A DNA stretch of 33,383 nt, from NCBI GenBank assembly GCA_035295985.1, contig DATHBT010000228.1:1-33383 (forward strand), in the 5' to 3' direction. Under the pieces are notes generated by a model. It was given only the letters and a program-made list of their open reading frames with translations, was not told the origin of the DNA and did not search any database. The position numbers and the translations under genes are program-made. This document shows, piece after piece, positions 6,820-15,704 of the stretch. The stretch is from JAIVGV01 sp035295985 (GTDB taxonomy: Bacteria; Acidobacteriota; Blastocatellia; Pyrinomonadales; Pyrinomonadaceae). Numbering within the stretch: position 1 is the stretch's first letter; each line of letters opens with the position of its first letter.

Positions 6820-8457
6820 TCAGTGCCTGAAGTGGCGTACGCCGGTGAAGACCATCGCCAGATCGTGTTCATCTGCTGCGGCGATGACTTCCGAATCGCG
6901 GACGGAGCCGCCGGGCTGTATGACGGCGGTGATGCCGTGGCGCGCGGCCTCGTCGAGTCCGTCGCGGAAGGGGAAGAAGGCGTCGGAGGCGAGGACGGAG
7001 CCGCGCGTTTCGAGGCCGTGCGCCTGCGCGCGCGCCGCGCCGATGCGGACGGAATCGACGCGCGACATCTGGCCCGCGCCGACGCCGACCGTTTGACCCG
7101 CACCCGCGTAAACGATGGCGTTCGACTTCGTGTGTTTGCAGACCGTCCAGGCGAAGCGGAGCGCGTCTAGTTCTTCCTCGGTGGGGGCGCGCTTCGTCAC
7201 GACCTTCAACTCGTCGGGCGAAAGCCTGCGCGTGTCGCGAGTCTGGACGAGCATCCCGCCGGAGATTTTTTTGTAGTCGTAGTCGGCGAAGAGCGCGTAG
7301 TCGGGATCGGCCGCGGGCACGCGCAGGATTCGCAGGTTCTTCTTCGCCCGAAAGACCTCAAGCGCGGCGTCTTCGTAGTCGGGCGCGACGACGACCTCCG
7401 TGAAAATCTCCGCGACAGCGCGGGCAGCCCGCTCGTCAACCGCGCGGTTGAAGGCGACGATGCCGCCGAAGGCAGAGACGGGATCGGTCGCGAGCGCGCG
7501 GCGGTAGGCTTCCTCCGGCGTCGCGCCCAACGCGCAGCCGGCCGGGTTCGTGTGTTTGATGATGGCACAGGCCGTCTCGGAGAAATCGTTGACCAACTGC
7601 CATGCAGCCTCGGCGTCGATGTAGTTGTTGAACGACATCTCCTTGCCGGCGAGCACCTCGGCCGCGGCGACGCCCGGCTCGCCCGTCGCGTAAACGGCCG
7701 CAAACTGGTGCGGGTTCTCGCCGTAACGCAACTCCGTCGTCTTGCTCAGGGCCAGCTCCATGTACTCGGGCATGCCGCCGGGGCTGCTGTCGTTCGTCTC
7801 ACTCGAAGGGAGGTCTGCGACGGTGCTGACGAACTCCCAACCGAATTGCCCGGTCAGGTACGAGACAATGGCCCGGTCGTAGGAGGAGGTGCGTGTGAAA
7901 GCCTGTAGGACGAGCTGGGCGCGCGTATCGCGCGTGAGCGCGCCGCCGTGTCGCTTCAGTTCGTCTAGCAGCCACACGTACATCTCCGGGGAGGTGACGA
8001 CGGCCACGTCGCGCCAGTTCTTCGCCGCCGAGCGCACCATCGCGGGGCCGCCGATGTCTATCTGCTCGACGGCCTCTTCGAGCGTCGTGCCCTCGCGCGC
8101 GACCGTCTGCTCGAACGGGTAGAGGTTGATGACGGCCATGTCAATCGGCTCGATGCCGTGCTCACGCATCGCCGCCGCGTGCTCCGCGTTGTCGCGCAGG
8201 GCGAGCAGCCCGCCGTGGACGCGCGGGTGCAGGGTCTTAACGCGCCCGTCGAGCATTTCGGGGAAGCCGGTCACGTCCGACACGTCGCGCACCTCAAGGC
8301 CCGCCGAGCGCAGCGCCGCCGCCGTCCCGCCCGTGCTCAGTAGCTCGACGCCGAACCCGGCCAGTCCGCGCGCGAACTCCACTAGCCCCGTCTTATCCGA
8401 GACGCTCAGCAGCGCGCGCCTCACGCGCCGCAAGCCCGGTCCGTCCTGTTCGCTCAT
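6820..8457 (-). CDS. purH: bifunctional AICAR transformylase / IMP cyclohydrolase
   Basis: This 545-residue enzyme performs the last two steps of de novo purine synthesis: formylation of AICAR by 10-formyl-THF and ring closure to IMP. Residues 12-160 form the MGS-like cyclohydrolase domain (LLSVSDKTGLVEFA, LSTGGTA, DGRVKTLHP). The rest is the transformylase domain, with NNYIDAEAAWQLV and the catalytic KHTNPAGCALG. The C-terminus MVFTGVRHFRH is characteristic. The start ATG 8457 has no recognisable Shine-Dalgarno; upstream lie only A/T-rich bases and then repeat D, 10 bases away. The length is slightly above the 529 residues of E. coli. Confidence 0.97.
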   Translation of the reverse strand: MSEQDGPGLRRVRRALLSVSDKTGLVEFARGLAGFGVELLSTGGTAAALRSAGLEVRDVSDVTGFPEMLDGRVKTLHPRVHGGLLALRDNAEHAAAMREHGIEPIDMAVINLYPFEQTVAREGTTLEEAVEQIDIGGPAMVRSAAKNWRDVAVVTSPEMYVWLLDELKRHGGALTRDTRAQLVLQAFTRTSSYDRAIVSYLTGQFGWEFVSTVADLPSSETNDSSPGGMPEYMELALSKTTELRYGENPHQFAAVYATGEPGVAAAEVLAGKEMSFNNYIDAEAAWQLVNDFSETACAIIKHTNPAGCALGATPEEAYRRALATDPVSAFGGIVAFNRAVDERAARAVAEIFTEVVVAPDYEDAALEVFRAKKNLRILRVPAADPDYALFADYDYKKISGGMLVQTRDTRRLSPDELKVVTKRAPTEEELDALRFAWTVCKHTKSNAIVYAGAGQTVGVGAGQMSRVDSVRIGAARAQAHGLETRGSVLASDAFFPFRDGLDEAARHGITAVIQPGGSVRDSEVIAAADEHDLAMVFTGVRHFRH

Positions 8458-8467
8458 ATGTTTTTAA

Positions 8468-8553
8468 GAAAGCTGTTAGCTGTTGGCTATTAGCCGTTAG
8501 CAAAACAAGGACTTCTTTTCTTCAGCCAACAGCTAACAGCTAACAGCTTCTTT
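8468..8553. repeat. heptad palindrome D (TGTTAGC family)
   Basis: The left arm is AGAAAGC followed by TGTTAGC, TGTTGGC, TATTAGC, CGTTAGC. The right arm is the reverse complement of AAAGAAGC followed by TGTTAGC, TGTTAGC, TGTTGGC. The loop edges are GTTAGCAAAACAAG and TTCTTCAGCCAA, matching the copy at 25143. Directly after it, 8555-8570 adds GTCACCTGTCACGG, a piece of the CCGTGAC word family that overlaps the stop codon of the VWA gene. On the minus transcript the element forms most of the purH 5' leader. Confidence 0.85.
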
Positions 8554-8564
8554 CCCGTCACCTG

Positions 8565-9587
8565 TCACGGCCTTAAAGTGAATTTGTCGCGTAGCGTGTG
8601 GACGCGCAGCTTGGGGTTGCCGCGGGCCAGGGAGACGCCGAGTGTGTGCTCGCGGCCGTCGCGTGTTGAAGGGTCGGCGTAGAGGCCGACGACGTATTGG
8701 GTCTGTAGGTCGTCGGCGACCGCCGCGAAGACGGGCGCGAGATCGAAAGTCGGGTTCGGGGCGAGGGCCTGCCGCTCGTCGCCGAGGAGGAAGTAACGGC
8801 CGCCCGTGTCCGCGGCCAGCTCGCGGAAGCCGCGCGAAGGGCGGCGGACTCCTACGCGGTCGCCGCGCACGCCGTAGAGGGGCAGGTGGATGACGTAGAT
8901 TGAGACCCCGCGTTCGCGCGCGGCTGCGACCACCTCGGCAGGGCGCGCCGTGCTCGCCGTGTCGAGTCCGTCGCTGAGCAGGACGACGATGCGGCGCTCG
9001 GCCGGGTTCGCCCCAACGCCGTCGAACGCGCGGACTGCGGCGAGCGCGCCGTCGAAGACTGCCGTCGGGCTGTCGCGGCGCGCGTCGATCAAGAAAGCGT
9101 CAGATGAAAGCTCGGCCGAAGAGACGGGGCGGAGCAGGGTCGCTCGCTCGGCGAAGGCCAGGACGCCGACGCGCGAGCCAGCGCCGAAGCGCGAGAGCAG
9201 GGCGCGTGCCGCCTCGCGCTGCCGCGTGATGTGCTCGCGCGCGCTGCCCGAAGCGTCGAGCGCGAAGACGAGCGCGACGCGCGCCGTGCCGGCGGCGAAG
9301 TAGCGTATCTCGGCCGGCCGCCCGTCAACGCTCGCGGCGAAGTCAGCAGCCGCAAACGATCCGACGCGGCGGCCACGCTTGTCGGTGACGAAGACCGGGA
9401 GCGTGATAAGGTCTGTGCGGACGGTTAGGACTTCATCGTCGTCCGCCTGAATCGTCGCGGGTTGATCCTGGCCGAATAGGTTCGGGGCGCAGGCACAGAG
9501 CAGCGTGAGAGTTAAAGCCTGGCGTAGTCGGAGCAGGGTGCGCGACGCGGCGTGCGTCCGGTGTGGCGAGAGGTTTTTAGAGGTCAT
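8565..9587 (-). CDS. VWA-domain protein, VWFA-related acidobacterial type
   Basis: This 340-residue exported protein has a signal segment at residues 18-40 (hydrophobic core, then LLCAC, which could also be a lipobox with Cys33). It continues with the opening strand typical of this acidobacterial family (VRTDLITLPVFVTDKRGRRV) and a von Willebrand A domain from about 104. The metal-site motif DASGS (D111, S113, S115) is intact, and LLSDGLDTAS supplies the later Asp. Such proteins bind partner proteins in the envelope; the partner is unknown. The start at ATG 9587 has a weak ribosome site but lies only 13 bases after the small membrane ORF at 9601-9678, so it may depend on translation of that peptide. 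Confidence 0.82.
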   Translation of the reverse strand: MTSKNLSPHRTHAASRTLLRLRQALTLTLLCACAPNLFGQDQPATIQADDDEVLTVRTDLITLPVFVTDKRGRRVGSFAAADFAASVDGRPAEIRYFAAGTARVALVFALDASGSAREHITRQREAARALLSRFGAGSRVGVLAFAERATLLRPVSSAELSSDAFLIDARRDSPTAVFDGALAAVRAFDGVGANPAERRIVVLLSDGLDTASTARPAEVVAAARERGVSIYVIHLPLYGVRGDRVGVRRPSRGFRELAADTGGRYFLLGDERQALAPNPTFDLAPVFAAVADDLQTQYVVGLYADPSTRDGREHTLGVSLARGNPKLRVHTLRDKFTLRP

Positions 9588-9600
9588 ACCGAGCGCCGAG

Positions 9601-9678
9601 CTAGAACAGGAAGCGCCCGAAGAACAGGATGCTCAGGATGACTGCGATGGTGATGATGATGACTTTGACGAGACTCAC
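9601..9678 (-). CDS. 25-residue single-helix membrane peptide
   Basis: On the minus strand, GTG 9678 opens a 25-codon frame ending in TAG at 9601-9603. The peptide begins MSLVKVIIITIAVIL and ends FFGRFLF: one basic residue near each end and a continuous hydrophobic helix between. A strong GGAGGA (9685-9690) sits 6 bases upstream, better than that of the large gene it precedes, and a promoter-like pair lies just upstream at 9731-9760. Ribosome site, composition and position together support a real small protein, though I recognise no family. An alternative is a translated leader peptide for the VWA gene. Confidence 0.6.
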   Translation of the reverse strand: MSLVKVIIITIAVILSILFFGRFLF

Positions 9679-9730
9679 GGCCGATCCTCCGCCTCGACGG
9701 GCGAGCGCCCAAACCGCCTGAGAGGTCTGC

Positions 9731-9760
9731 ATTCTATCGGCGTAAAACCGGGGCTGTCAA
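9731..9760 (-). promoter_or_regulatory. promoter for the small membrane peptide / VWA operon
   Basis: Read on the minus strand, TTGACA (9755-9760) is followed after 18 bases by TAGAAT (9731-9736). This is a near-consensus sigma-70-type pair. Transcription would start near 9724, about 45 bases before the GTG of the small peptide. Confidence 0.55.
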
Positions 9761-9878
9761 CGCCGCCCCTCACAGCCACCGGGCCGCGGTGAAAACTGCC
9801 CGCCTCCTGCTTTGTACGCCGCGTGCCGGCGCGAGGTTCGCTGAGACGGCCATGCCGTCCCGGCGCGCGCGCGAGCGT

Positions 9879-9909
9879 TTGACAGGCCCGCACGGGCGAA
9901 GGTTAAACT
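9879..9909 (+). promoter_or_regulatory. candidate promoter for the TonB receptor cluster
   Basis: TTGACA at 9879-9884 is followed by TTAAACT at 9903-9909, a spacing of 18-19 bases. It lies about 64 bases before the first gene of the plus-strand cluster and diverges from the minus-strand promoter. The -35 is perfect, the -10 only fair. The rest of the 294-base spacer shows no other feature. Confidence 0.4.
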
Positions 9910-9972
9910 AACGCGAACCATTCTCACGACAGAGCGAGATTTACCGGCTTGAGACTTTTAGGCGGAACCGGC

Positions 9973-10329
9973 ATGTCCGACGCGACGCGTGTTCGCCGCG
10001 CGGCACTCGTGCTGCTCCTCCTCACGCTGCACGCGCTTCAGGCCGGCGCGACGCACTTCCCGCGGGCCTCTCAGACGCCCACAACTCGGACAGGGCACAG
10101 CGTTCCGTCCGCCGAAGGTCGGGAGACTGCCGCTTCGACTGAGTCGGGCGGCCACGCGCAGTGTCTGCTCTGCCGGCTGCAACGCAGCCTCTCGACGGGC
10201 CTCAAAAACTCCGCGCCCGTCGCTTTCTCGCCTCCGCAGGACTTGCTCCTGGTCGAGTCCGCCTCCGCCGACGCCCCGACCGCGACGCCGCCCGGCGTCG
10301 CCCACGGCCGCGGCCCGCCACGCTCCTGA
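9973..10329 (+). CDS. small secreted Cys/His protein, DUF2946-like
   Basis: This 118-residue protein has a signal peptide (residues 1-26: basic start, LVLLLLTLHALQAGA) followed by a low-complexity, Ser/Thr/Pro-rich chain. The one notable motif is HAQCLLCRL (H-x2-C-x2-C), near the middle. Short exported proteins with such a motif (DUF2946-like) are common next to TonB-dependent metal receptors, and the ZnuD-like receptor gene follows 240 bases downstream. I call the similarity weak. ATG 9973 was chosen because AGGCGG lies just upstream; a TTG at 9949 would add eight residues before the signal peptide. Confidence 0.55.
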   Translation: MSDATRVRRAALVLLLLTLHALQAGATHFPRASQTPTTRTGHSVPSAEGRETAASTESGGHAQCLLCRLQRSLSTGLKNSAPVAFSPPQDLLLVESASADAPTATPPGVAHGRGPPRS

Positions 10330-10569
10330 AGTCCTCCAGCCCCGCCGCCGCGCCGCCGGCTGTTTCGGCCGCGCCGCCCGGTCATTCAAAACTCTTCAAA
10401 GCCGCGACAGCGGTTGCGGCCTTCCTCGAAGCAACGGGGTAGGCCGGGAGTTACTGACGCGGGTTCGTCGCTGCGGGGCGAGCGAAAACAGCGCGTGCGT
10501 CGCCCGCCGCATTAGCCGGCAGGCGGACGCCGCTTCCGAAAGTTTTCGACCTTCAACGAGGAGCGTGCA
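10330..10569 (+). other. 240-base leader before the TonB receptor gene
   Basis: No convincing gene is present. The first half is G/C-rich and still has coding-like composition. The second half (10470-10515) can fold GCGGGGCGA against TCGCCCGCCGC. I looked for a cobalamin riboswitch core, since TonB receptors often have one, and did not find it. AACGAGGAGCG at 10555-10565 supplies the ribosome site of the receptor gene. Confidence 0.35.
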
Positions 10570-12819
10570 ATGTTAAGAAGAGGTTTTATCGTCAGTTTGA
10601 TAGTTGCCCTGTTTCTGTCAGTCGCCGTCGCGGACGCGCGCGCGCAGGCGACGGGGACGATCCGCGGGAAGATCAGTCTAGCCGACAACGACCGGCCGCT
10701 GCACAACGTCATCGTGACCGTCGTCGAGCTGCGCCGCTCGACACAGACCGACGTGGAAGGCGTCTTTGAGCTGACGCAAGTCCCGCCCGGAAACTACACA
10801 GTGCTCGCGCACATGGAAGGTTTCCCCGATGCCACGCAGCGCGTGACGGTCGCCGCGGGCGCAACCGTCATGGCCGACTTCCAGCTTAGGATCACCGGCC
10901 TGCGTGAAGAGATCACCGTCACCGCGACGGGCACGGAGCAGACCGTCTTTCAGGCTTTCCAGTCCGTGACGACGCTCGACACGCTGCGACTCGCCGAGGA
11001 GAGCCACCCCTCAATCGGCGAGGTGTTGGAGAAGGAGCCGGGCGTGGCGAAGCGCAGCTTCGGCCCCGGCTCTTCGCGCCCCGTCATACGCGGCTTCGAC
11101 GGCGACCGCGTGCTCGTCCTTCAGGACGGCGCGCGCACCGGCTCGCTCAGCTCGCAGTCGGGCGATCACGGCGAGCCGGTTGACGTGCTTCAGCTCGAAC
11201 GGCTCGAAGTCCTCAAAGGCCCGGCCACGCTGCTCTACGGCTCGAACGCCATCGGCGGCGTCGTCAACGCCGTCACCGGCCACGACTACGCGCACGAGGG
11301 CACGCGCGGCTACTTCACCGCGCTCGGCGGCACGACCAACAACCAGGCCGGCGTCAGCGGCGGCGTCGAGTACGGCACGGGCAAGTTCATGTTCTGGGGC
11401 AGCGGCACGGGCCAGCGCACGGGCGACTACGACACGCCTCTCGGCCGCATCCCGAACTCGAAGACGCGCGTCGCGAGCGGCACGGGCGGCTTCGGCTACT
11501 ACGCCGACAAGGGCTTCTTCAGCACGAGCTACACCCACGATAACCGCCGCTACGGCGTCCCGTTCGCGGGCTTGTTCGAGGCTCACGATGACGAGGACGA
11601 CGAAGACGAGGCGAAGGCCGCGGTCGTCCGGCCCGCGCAGTTGGACGGCGACGACGTGGCTCAGATCGATCTCGCCATGCGTCGCCACGACCTGCGCTTC
11701 AACGGCGGTTTCCGCAACACCGGCCGCTTCATAGATTCGTTCACGCTCAAGCTCAACTACAGCGACTACCAGCACCGAGAGCTTGAGGGCGAAGAAGTCG
11801 GCACCGTCTTCAGCAACAAGCAGTTCCTCTACCGCGGCGTCTTCAACCAGTTGAAGCGCGGCCGGCTGACCGGCAGCTTCGGCTTCTCCGGCTTCCTGCG
11901 CGACTACGAGGCCGTCGGCGCGGAGACGCTCGCCCCGCCCGTCGATCAGAATTCGTTCGCCGTCTTCACGCTTCAGGAGCTGGACTTCGAGCGCGTCCGC
12001 TTCCAGCTCGGCGGGCGCGTCGAGCGCAACGGCTACGAGCCGCTGGGCCTGCCGTCGCGCTCCTTCACGGGCTTTTCCGGCGCGGCCGGAGTCCGCTTCA
12101 CGCTCTGGCCCGCCGGCGCGCTCGTCTTCAACTACACACACTCGTACCGCGCGCCCGCGCTCGAAGAGCTTTACAACCGCGGCCCGCACATCGGTAATCT
12201 CACGTTCGAGATCGGCAACCCCGACCTCAAGCCCGAAAGAAGCGACGGGCTTGAATTGTCCCTGCGCCACTCGACGGGCCGCGTCCGCGCCGAGGCCAAC
12301 TTCTTCCACTACAGCCTGCGCGACTTCGTCTTCCTCGCCCCGACCGGCGATCTGCATGACGGCCTGATCGAGGCGGAATACCTGCAAGCCGACAGCCGCT
12401 TCGTCGGCGCGGAGTTGAGCGCGGAGATCGGCCTGCGCGAAGACTTCTTCCTGAACCTGAACTTCGACACGGTTGACGCGGAGTTGAAAGACACGGGCAC
12501 GCCGCTGCCGCGCATCCCGCCGATGCGCGGGCGCGTAGGCTTTGACTGGCGGCGCGGCGGCTTCAGCCTCCGGCCCGAGGCCGTCTTCGTCAAAGACAAG
12601 AACGAAATCTTCACGACCGAGACGCGCACCGCCGGCTATTCGCTCTTCAACATGCTCGCCTCCTACACGCTGGCGCGCACGCACTACGCGCACATCTTCT
12701 CGGTCAACGCCTTCAACCTCGGCGACCGCGTCTATCGCAACCACCTCTCCTTCATCAAAGACCTCGCGCCGGAGATAGGCCGCGGCGTGCGGTTCACTTA
12801 CACTGTGAGAGTCTTCTAA
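10570..12819 (+). CDS. TonB-dependent outer-membrane receptor, ZnuD-like
   Basis: This 749-residue protein starts with a signal peptide (residues 1-25, ending ARAQ). A carboxypeptidase-like regulatory domain follows (about 27-110, IRGKISLADNDRPLHNVIV), then a plug domain (130-235) and a beta-barrel ending in an aromatic residue (VRVF). The plug text GVAKRSFGPGSSRPVIRGFD, then DHGEPVD and LKGPATLLYGSNAIGGVVN, follows the pattern of the zinc receptor ZnuD. A loop at about 337-350 is extremely acidic with a His (EAHDDEDDEDEA), as in ZnuD metal-capture loops. The substrate is therefore probably a divalent metal, but this is inference; copper or nickel are alternatives. The start is ATG 10570 with GAGGAG upstream. 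Confidence 0.88.
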   Translation: MLRRGFIVSLIVALFLSVAVADARAQATGTIRGKISLADNDRPLHNVIVTVVELRRSTQTDVEGVFELTQVPPGNYTVLAHMEGFPDATQRVTVAAGATVMADFQLRITGLREEITVTATGTEQTVFQAFQSVTTLDTLRLAEESHPSIGEVLEKEPGVAKRSFGPGSSRPVIRGFDGDRVLVLQDGARTGSLSSQSGDHGEPVDVLQLERLEVLKGPATLLYGSNAIGGVVNAVTGHDYAHEGTRGYFTALGGTTNNQAGVSGGVEYGTGKFMFWGSGTGQRTGDYDTPLGRIPNSKTRVASGTGGFGYYADKGFFSTSYTHDNRRYGVPFAGLFEAHDDEDDEDEAKAAVVRPAQLDGDDVAQIDLAMRRHDLRFNGGFRNTGRFIDSFTLKLNYSDYQHRELEGEEVGTVFSNKQFLYRGVFNQLKRGRLTGSFGFSGFLRDYEAVGAETLAPPVDQNSFAVFTLQELDFERVRFQLGGRVERNGYEPLGLPSRSFTGFSGAAGVRFTLWPAGALVFNYTHSYRAPALEELYNRGPHIGNLTFEIGNPDLKPERSDGLELSLRHSTGRVRAEANFFHYSLRDFVFLAPTGDLHDGLIEAEYLQADSRFVGAELSAEIGLREDFFLNLNFDTVDAELKDTGTPLPRIPPMRGRVGFDWRRGGFSLRPEAVFVKDKNEIFTTETRTAGYSLFNMLASYTLARTHYAHIFSVNAFNLGDRVYRNHLSFIKDLAPEIGRGVRFTYTVRVF

Positions 12820-12831
12820 GCACGCGAGCGA

Positions 12832-14331
12832 GTGGCGAAAACGGGGAACACTCGAAACTGGATGACTCTGACACACGGAAGCGGCGCGGCGCGGCGCGGG
12901 CTGATCAGCCTGCTCCTCGCCGTCGCCGCTTTCTCAGTTGTCGCGAAGGCTCAAAGCGTCGAAGCGAAGGCGCAAGAGGTTCAAGCGGCGATAGAGGTCG
13001 TGTCGCTTTCGCCCCCGCGCGTGAAAGTCTCCGGGCGTCGCATCGCGCCCGCGACCGCGTGGTCGTTCCGCAACGCGCACGCCGGGGTGCTGGGCCTGGC
13101 CGAGCGGATCGAAAACTTATCCCTCGCGGACGAACAAGGATCGGCCGTCCCCGCGCGAAAACTCGCGCCCGGCGAGTACGAGGCCGCGCGGCCCGCGACC
13201 CGCTTCGCCTACGATGTCAGACTCGATCCGCCCGCCGACAACAACAGCGCGGCGCACGTTTCTTGGCTGACGCCGAGTCACGGGTTGCTGATGACCGGGG
13301 ACCTACTGCCGCTCCCGCATGGTCGCGCACGGCTGCATCTTATTCCGCCTAGCGGCTGGAAGGGGACTGATCCGCCTGTCACCGCGCTCGGCACATTCGG
13401 GGTCGCCGACACGGAGGCGGCCGTCTTCCTCATCGGGCCGGACGTGCGGGCGCAGCGTGCAACAATCCGCGGCTCGGAGTTGACCTTGGCCTTCGCGGGC
13501 GATTGGGCGTTCGAGGACAAGGAAGCTGTCGAAGTGATCACGCAGATTTTCAACGAGCACGGGCGCTCATTCGGCGGCGCGCCGCGCGGCGGGTCAACCG
13601 TGATCATCGCGCCGCATCCGCGTCCGTCCGCACCGAGCCAGTGGAGCGCGGAGGCGCGCGGCCAAACCGTGACCCTGCTGATCGGGCGCGCACCTACGCG
13701 GCTTTCAGCACTCGCGCGCCTGACCGCCCCGCTCACACACGAAATCTTTCACCTCTGGGCGCCGAACGGCCTCGGCCTGTCCGGCGACTATGCCTGGTTC
13801 TACGAAGGCTTCGCCGTCTATCAGGCGCTCCGCGTCGGCGTTCGTCTGGGCCACCTGAACTTCAACGACTACCTCGACGCCCTCGCGCGCACGTACGACG
13901 GCTACAGGCGCGAGGCGGCGCGCGACGACGTGTCGCTGATCGAAGCCTCTTCGCGGCGCTGGAGCGGCTCGAACGCGCTGCTCTATCAAAAGGGCGCGCT
14001 GGTCGCGTTCCTCTACGACCTCGAACTCCGCCGGCGCACCGGGGGCAAGCGGACGCTCGACGACGCGCTCCGTGAGTTGTACCAGCGCGGCTCGAATTCG
14101 GCGCAGGGTGACGGCAACACCGCCGCCACGAAGGCGCTGGATGCTGCCCTCGGCGGGGGGGCGAATTTCACGCAGCGTTACGTCGGGAGCGTTCACAAAA
14201 TCGATCTGGCCGAGGAGTTGCGCCCTTACGGTTTGACAGTCGGCGCCGGTCCGGCGCGCGCGCGGATCACGGTGTCGGAACCTTTGACCGGAGCGCAACG
14301 GGCTTTGCTGCGCCAGATCGGTTACAATTAG
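12832..14331 (+). CDS. exported M61/M1-like gluzincin metallopeptidase
   Basis: This 499-residue protein has an N-terminal hydrophobic signal or anchor at about residues 20-41. Its C-terminal half carries HEIFHLW (residues 303-309), with E325 in WFYEGFAVY 17 residues later, the zinc ligands of gluzincins of the M1/M61 type. The N-terminal half (40-250) looks like the beta-rich domain seen in M61 glycyl aminopeptidases. No PDZ domain is apparent, unlike classical M61 enzymes. It starts 12 bases after the receptor stop codon and is probably co-expressed with it. GTG 12832 is used; ATG 12862 would also keep the signal sequence. Confidence 0.72.
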   Translation: MAKTGNTRNWMTLTHGSGAARRGLISLLLAVAAFSVVAKAQSVEAKAQEVQAAIEVVSLSPPRVKVSGRRIAPATAWSFRNAHAGVLGLAERIENLSLADEQGSAVPARKLAPGEYEAARPATRFAYDVRLDPPADNNSAAHVSWLTPSHGLLMTGDLLPLPHGRARLHLIPPSGWKGTDPPVTALGTFGVADTEAAVFLIGPDVRAQRATIRGSELTLAFAGDWAFEDKEAVEVITQIFNEHGRSFGGAPRGGSTVIIAPHPRPSAPSQWSAEARGQTVTLLIGRAPTRLSALARLTAPLTHEIFHLWAPNGLGLSGDYAWFYEGFAVYQALRVGVRLGHLNFNDYLDALARTYDGYRREAARDDVSLIEASSRRWSGSNALLYQKGALVAFLYDLELRRRTGGKRTLDDALRELYQRGSNSAQGDGNTAATKALDAALGGGANFTQRYVGSVHKIDLAEELRPYGLTVGAGPARARITVSEPLTGAQRALLRQIGYN

Positions 14332-14418
14332 CCCCGCCGCACACGGCGACGAACGCGCCCGACGCGTACCGCCAAGCGGCGAGCGTTAACAGCCCTGTCT
14401 CCCCTGAGCGGCGCGCAG

Positions 14419-15597
14419 ATGAACCCCGATCAGTCTATTCTTTACCCCAGCCGAAATAATTCGCTCCCGACCGAGACCCGGCGACCGCGCCGCGGCCGGC
14501 CGCTCGCGCTCTGTTGCGCGCTGCTCGTCACGCTCGTGGCGGGCGGGTGCAAAACACTGGCCGGCGACCGCACTTCAGGCGTGATCATCGCGCGCCGCGC
14601 GCAGATCAGGAGTTCCACTGCCATCGTCGCAGCAGACCTGTCCGAAGTCTTACGCGGCGACAAGGTTGACATTATCGACTCGATGACGGCCGAGAACGGC
14701 GAGCGCTGGCTGCTCGTCCGCAGGCACGATGCGGAGAATACCGAAGGTTGGATCGAGTCGCGCAACGTGATGCCGGAGGATGTGCTAGAACGCTCCGTCC
14801 GCCTTGCCGAGGAGGATAAGGACGTGCCCGCGCAAGCCACCGGCCAGCTCCGTGCCAGTTCGAACCTGCGCTACTCCCCCGACCGCGGCAACAACGAAAA
14901 CATCCTCCTGAAACTTGAGACCGGAGCGAGCTTCGAGATCGTAGGCTGGAAGCGCGTGCCGAAGCCGAAGACCTCCGAGGCGACGGAAACTGACGACGCG
15001 CCGAAGGCCGGCTCCGCGCCACAAGGTAACGCCAGGCGTGGGACGGGCGACGAACAGGCGAAGGCGCAGGAAGAGCCTAACGAGCTCTGGTACAAGGTGC
15101 GTCTGGCCGCCTCGACCTCGCCCGCGCCGGCCGGCTGGGTGTTGGGCAAGCAGGTAGAGTTGACGGTTCCGAGCGACATCATCTTCTACCGCACGGGCCG
15201 CGAGTTCGTCGCTTGGCAGAGGCTCGACAACCCCGAGAAGGACGGTTCGGCCGAAGGTAAAGGTGCGGACAAGGAAGTCCAGCCCGGCAGTTGGGTGATC
15301 TTGGAGAAAGCCACTGCCGAGCAGCAGGGCGCGGCCGAAGAGCCAGATTTTGATCGGATTTACGTTCTCGGTTACGACAAGACGCGGCAGGAACACTACA
15401 CCGCGTACCGCAGCCGCGACCTCCGAGGCCGCCTGCCTCTGCGGGTCGAAGACAGCGGCGACGCGAAGGTTTTCTCGATCAGGGCGGAGGACGGAGCGGA
15501 AGTTAAGGATTACCGCTTCAAGACCTATAGGAATGACCGCGGCCACCTGAAAGTAGAGCCGCAAGGCGCACTACCGCCGGAAGCCAAGAGGAAGTGA
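14419..15597 (+). CDS. lipoprotein with bacterial SH3 domains
   Basis: This 392-residue protein has a basic N-terminus of about 28 residues, a hydrophobic stretch and the lipobox VAGGC with Cys44 as the lipidated residue. Two SH3b-like regions follow: about 52-118 (ARRAQIRSSTAIVAADL, ending GWIESRNVM) and about 135-250 (LRASSNLRYSPDRGNNENI, ending GWVLGKQVEL). The second is interrupted by a charged linker rich in Lys, Glu and Ala. The last 140 residues match nothing I know. SH3b lipoproteins commonly bind peptidoglycan or envelope partners. The gene is the last before the rRNA promoters; no strong terminator is visible between. Confidence 0.75.
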   Translation: MNPDQSILYPSRNNSLPTETRRPRRGRPLALCCALLVTLVAGGCKTLAGDRTSGVIIARRAQIRSSTAIVAADLSEVLRGDKVDIIDSMTAENGERWLLVRRHDAENTEGWIESRNVMPEDVLERSVRLAEEDKDVPAQATGQLRASSNLRYSPDRGNNENILLKLETGASFEIVGWKRVPKPKTSEATETDDAPKAGSAPQGNARRGTGDEQAKAQEEPNELWYKVRLAASTSPAPAGWVLGKQVELTVPSDIIFYRTGREFVAWQRLDNPEKDGSAEGKGADKEVQPGSWVILEKATAEQQGAAEEPDFDRIYVLGYDKTRQEHYTAYRSRDLRGRLPLRVEDSGDAKVFSIRAEDGAEVKDYRFKTYRNDRGHLKVEPQGALPPEAKRK

Positions 15598-15652
15598 GGC
15601 AGTAGAGCTTTTGGTTCCTAAGGGATGCTCGTTAGGCCGCTAGTGTTAAGCC

Positions 15653-15704
15653 TAGAAAAATTTTCGCTGGAGGCAGTTGACAATCCGCCGAGAATCCCTA
15701 TAAT
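15653..15704 (+). promoter_or_regulatory. rRNA operon promoter P1 with UP-like element
   Basis: TTGACA (15677-15682), a 16-base spacer and a perfect TATAAT (15699-15704) form a consensus promoter. Just upstream, 15653-15667 is an A/T tract (AGAAAAATTTTCGCT) in the position of an UP element. Predicted start near 15711, about 420 bases before 16S. Confidence 0.85.

Noticed and set aside
10330..10569. Cobalamin riboswitch before the TonB receptor
   Set aside because: The conserved B12-box and core could not be found.
11011..12876. 621-residue minus-strand frame opposite the TonB receptor
   Set aside because: It is a high-GC shadow: Val/Ala/Glu/Arg-rich, no domain, fully antisense to a clear gene.
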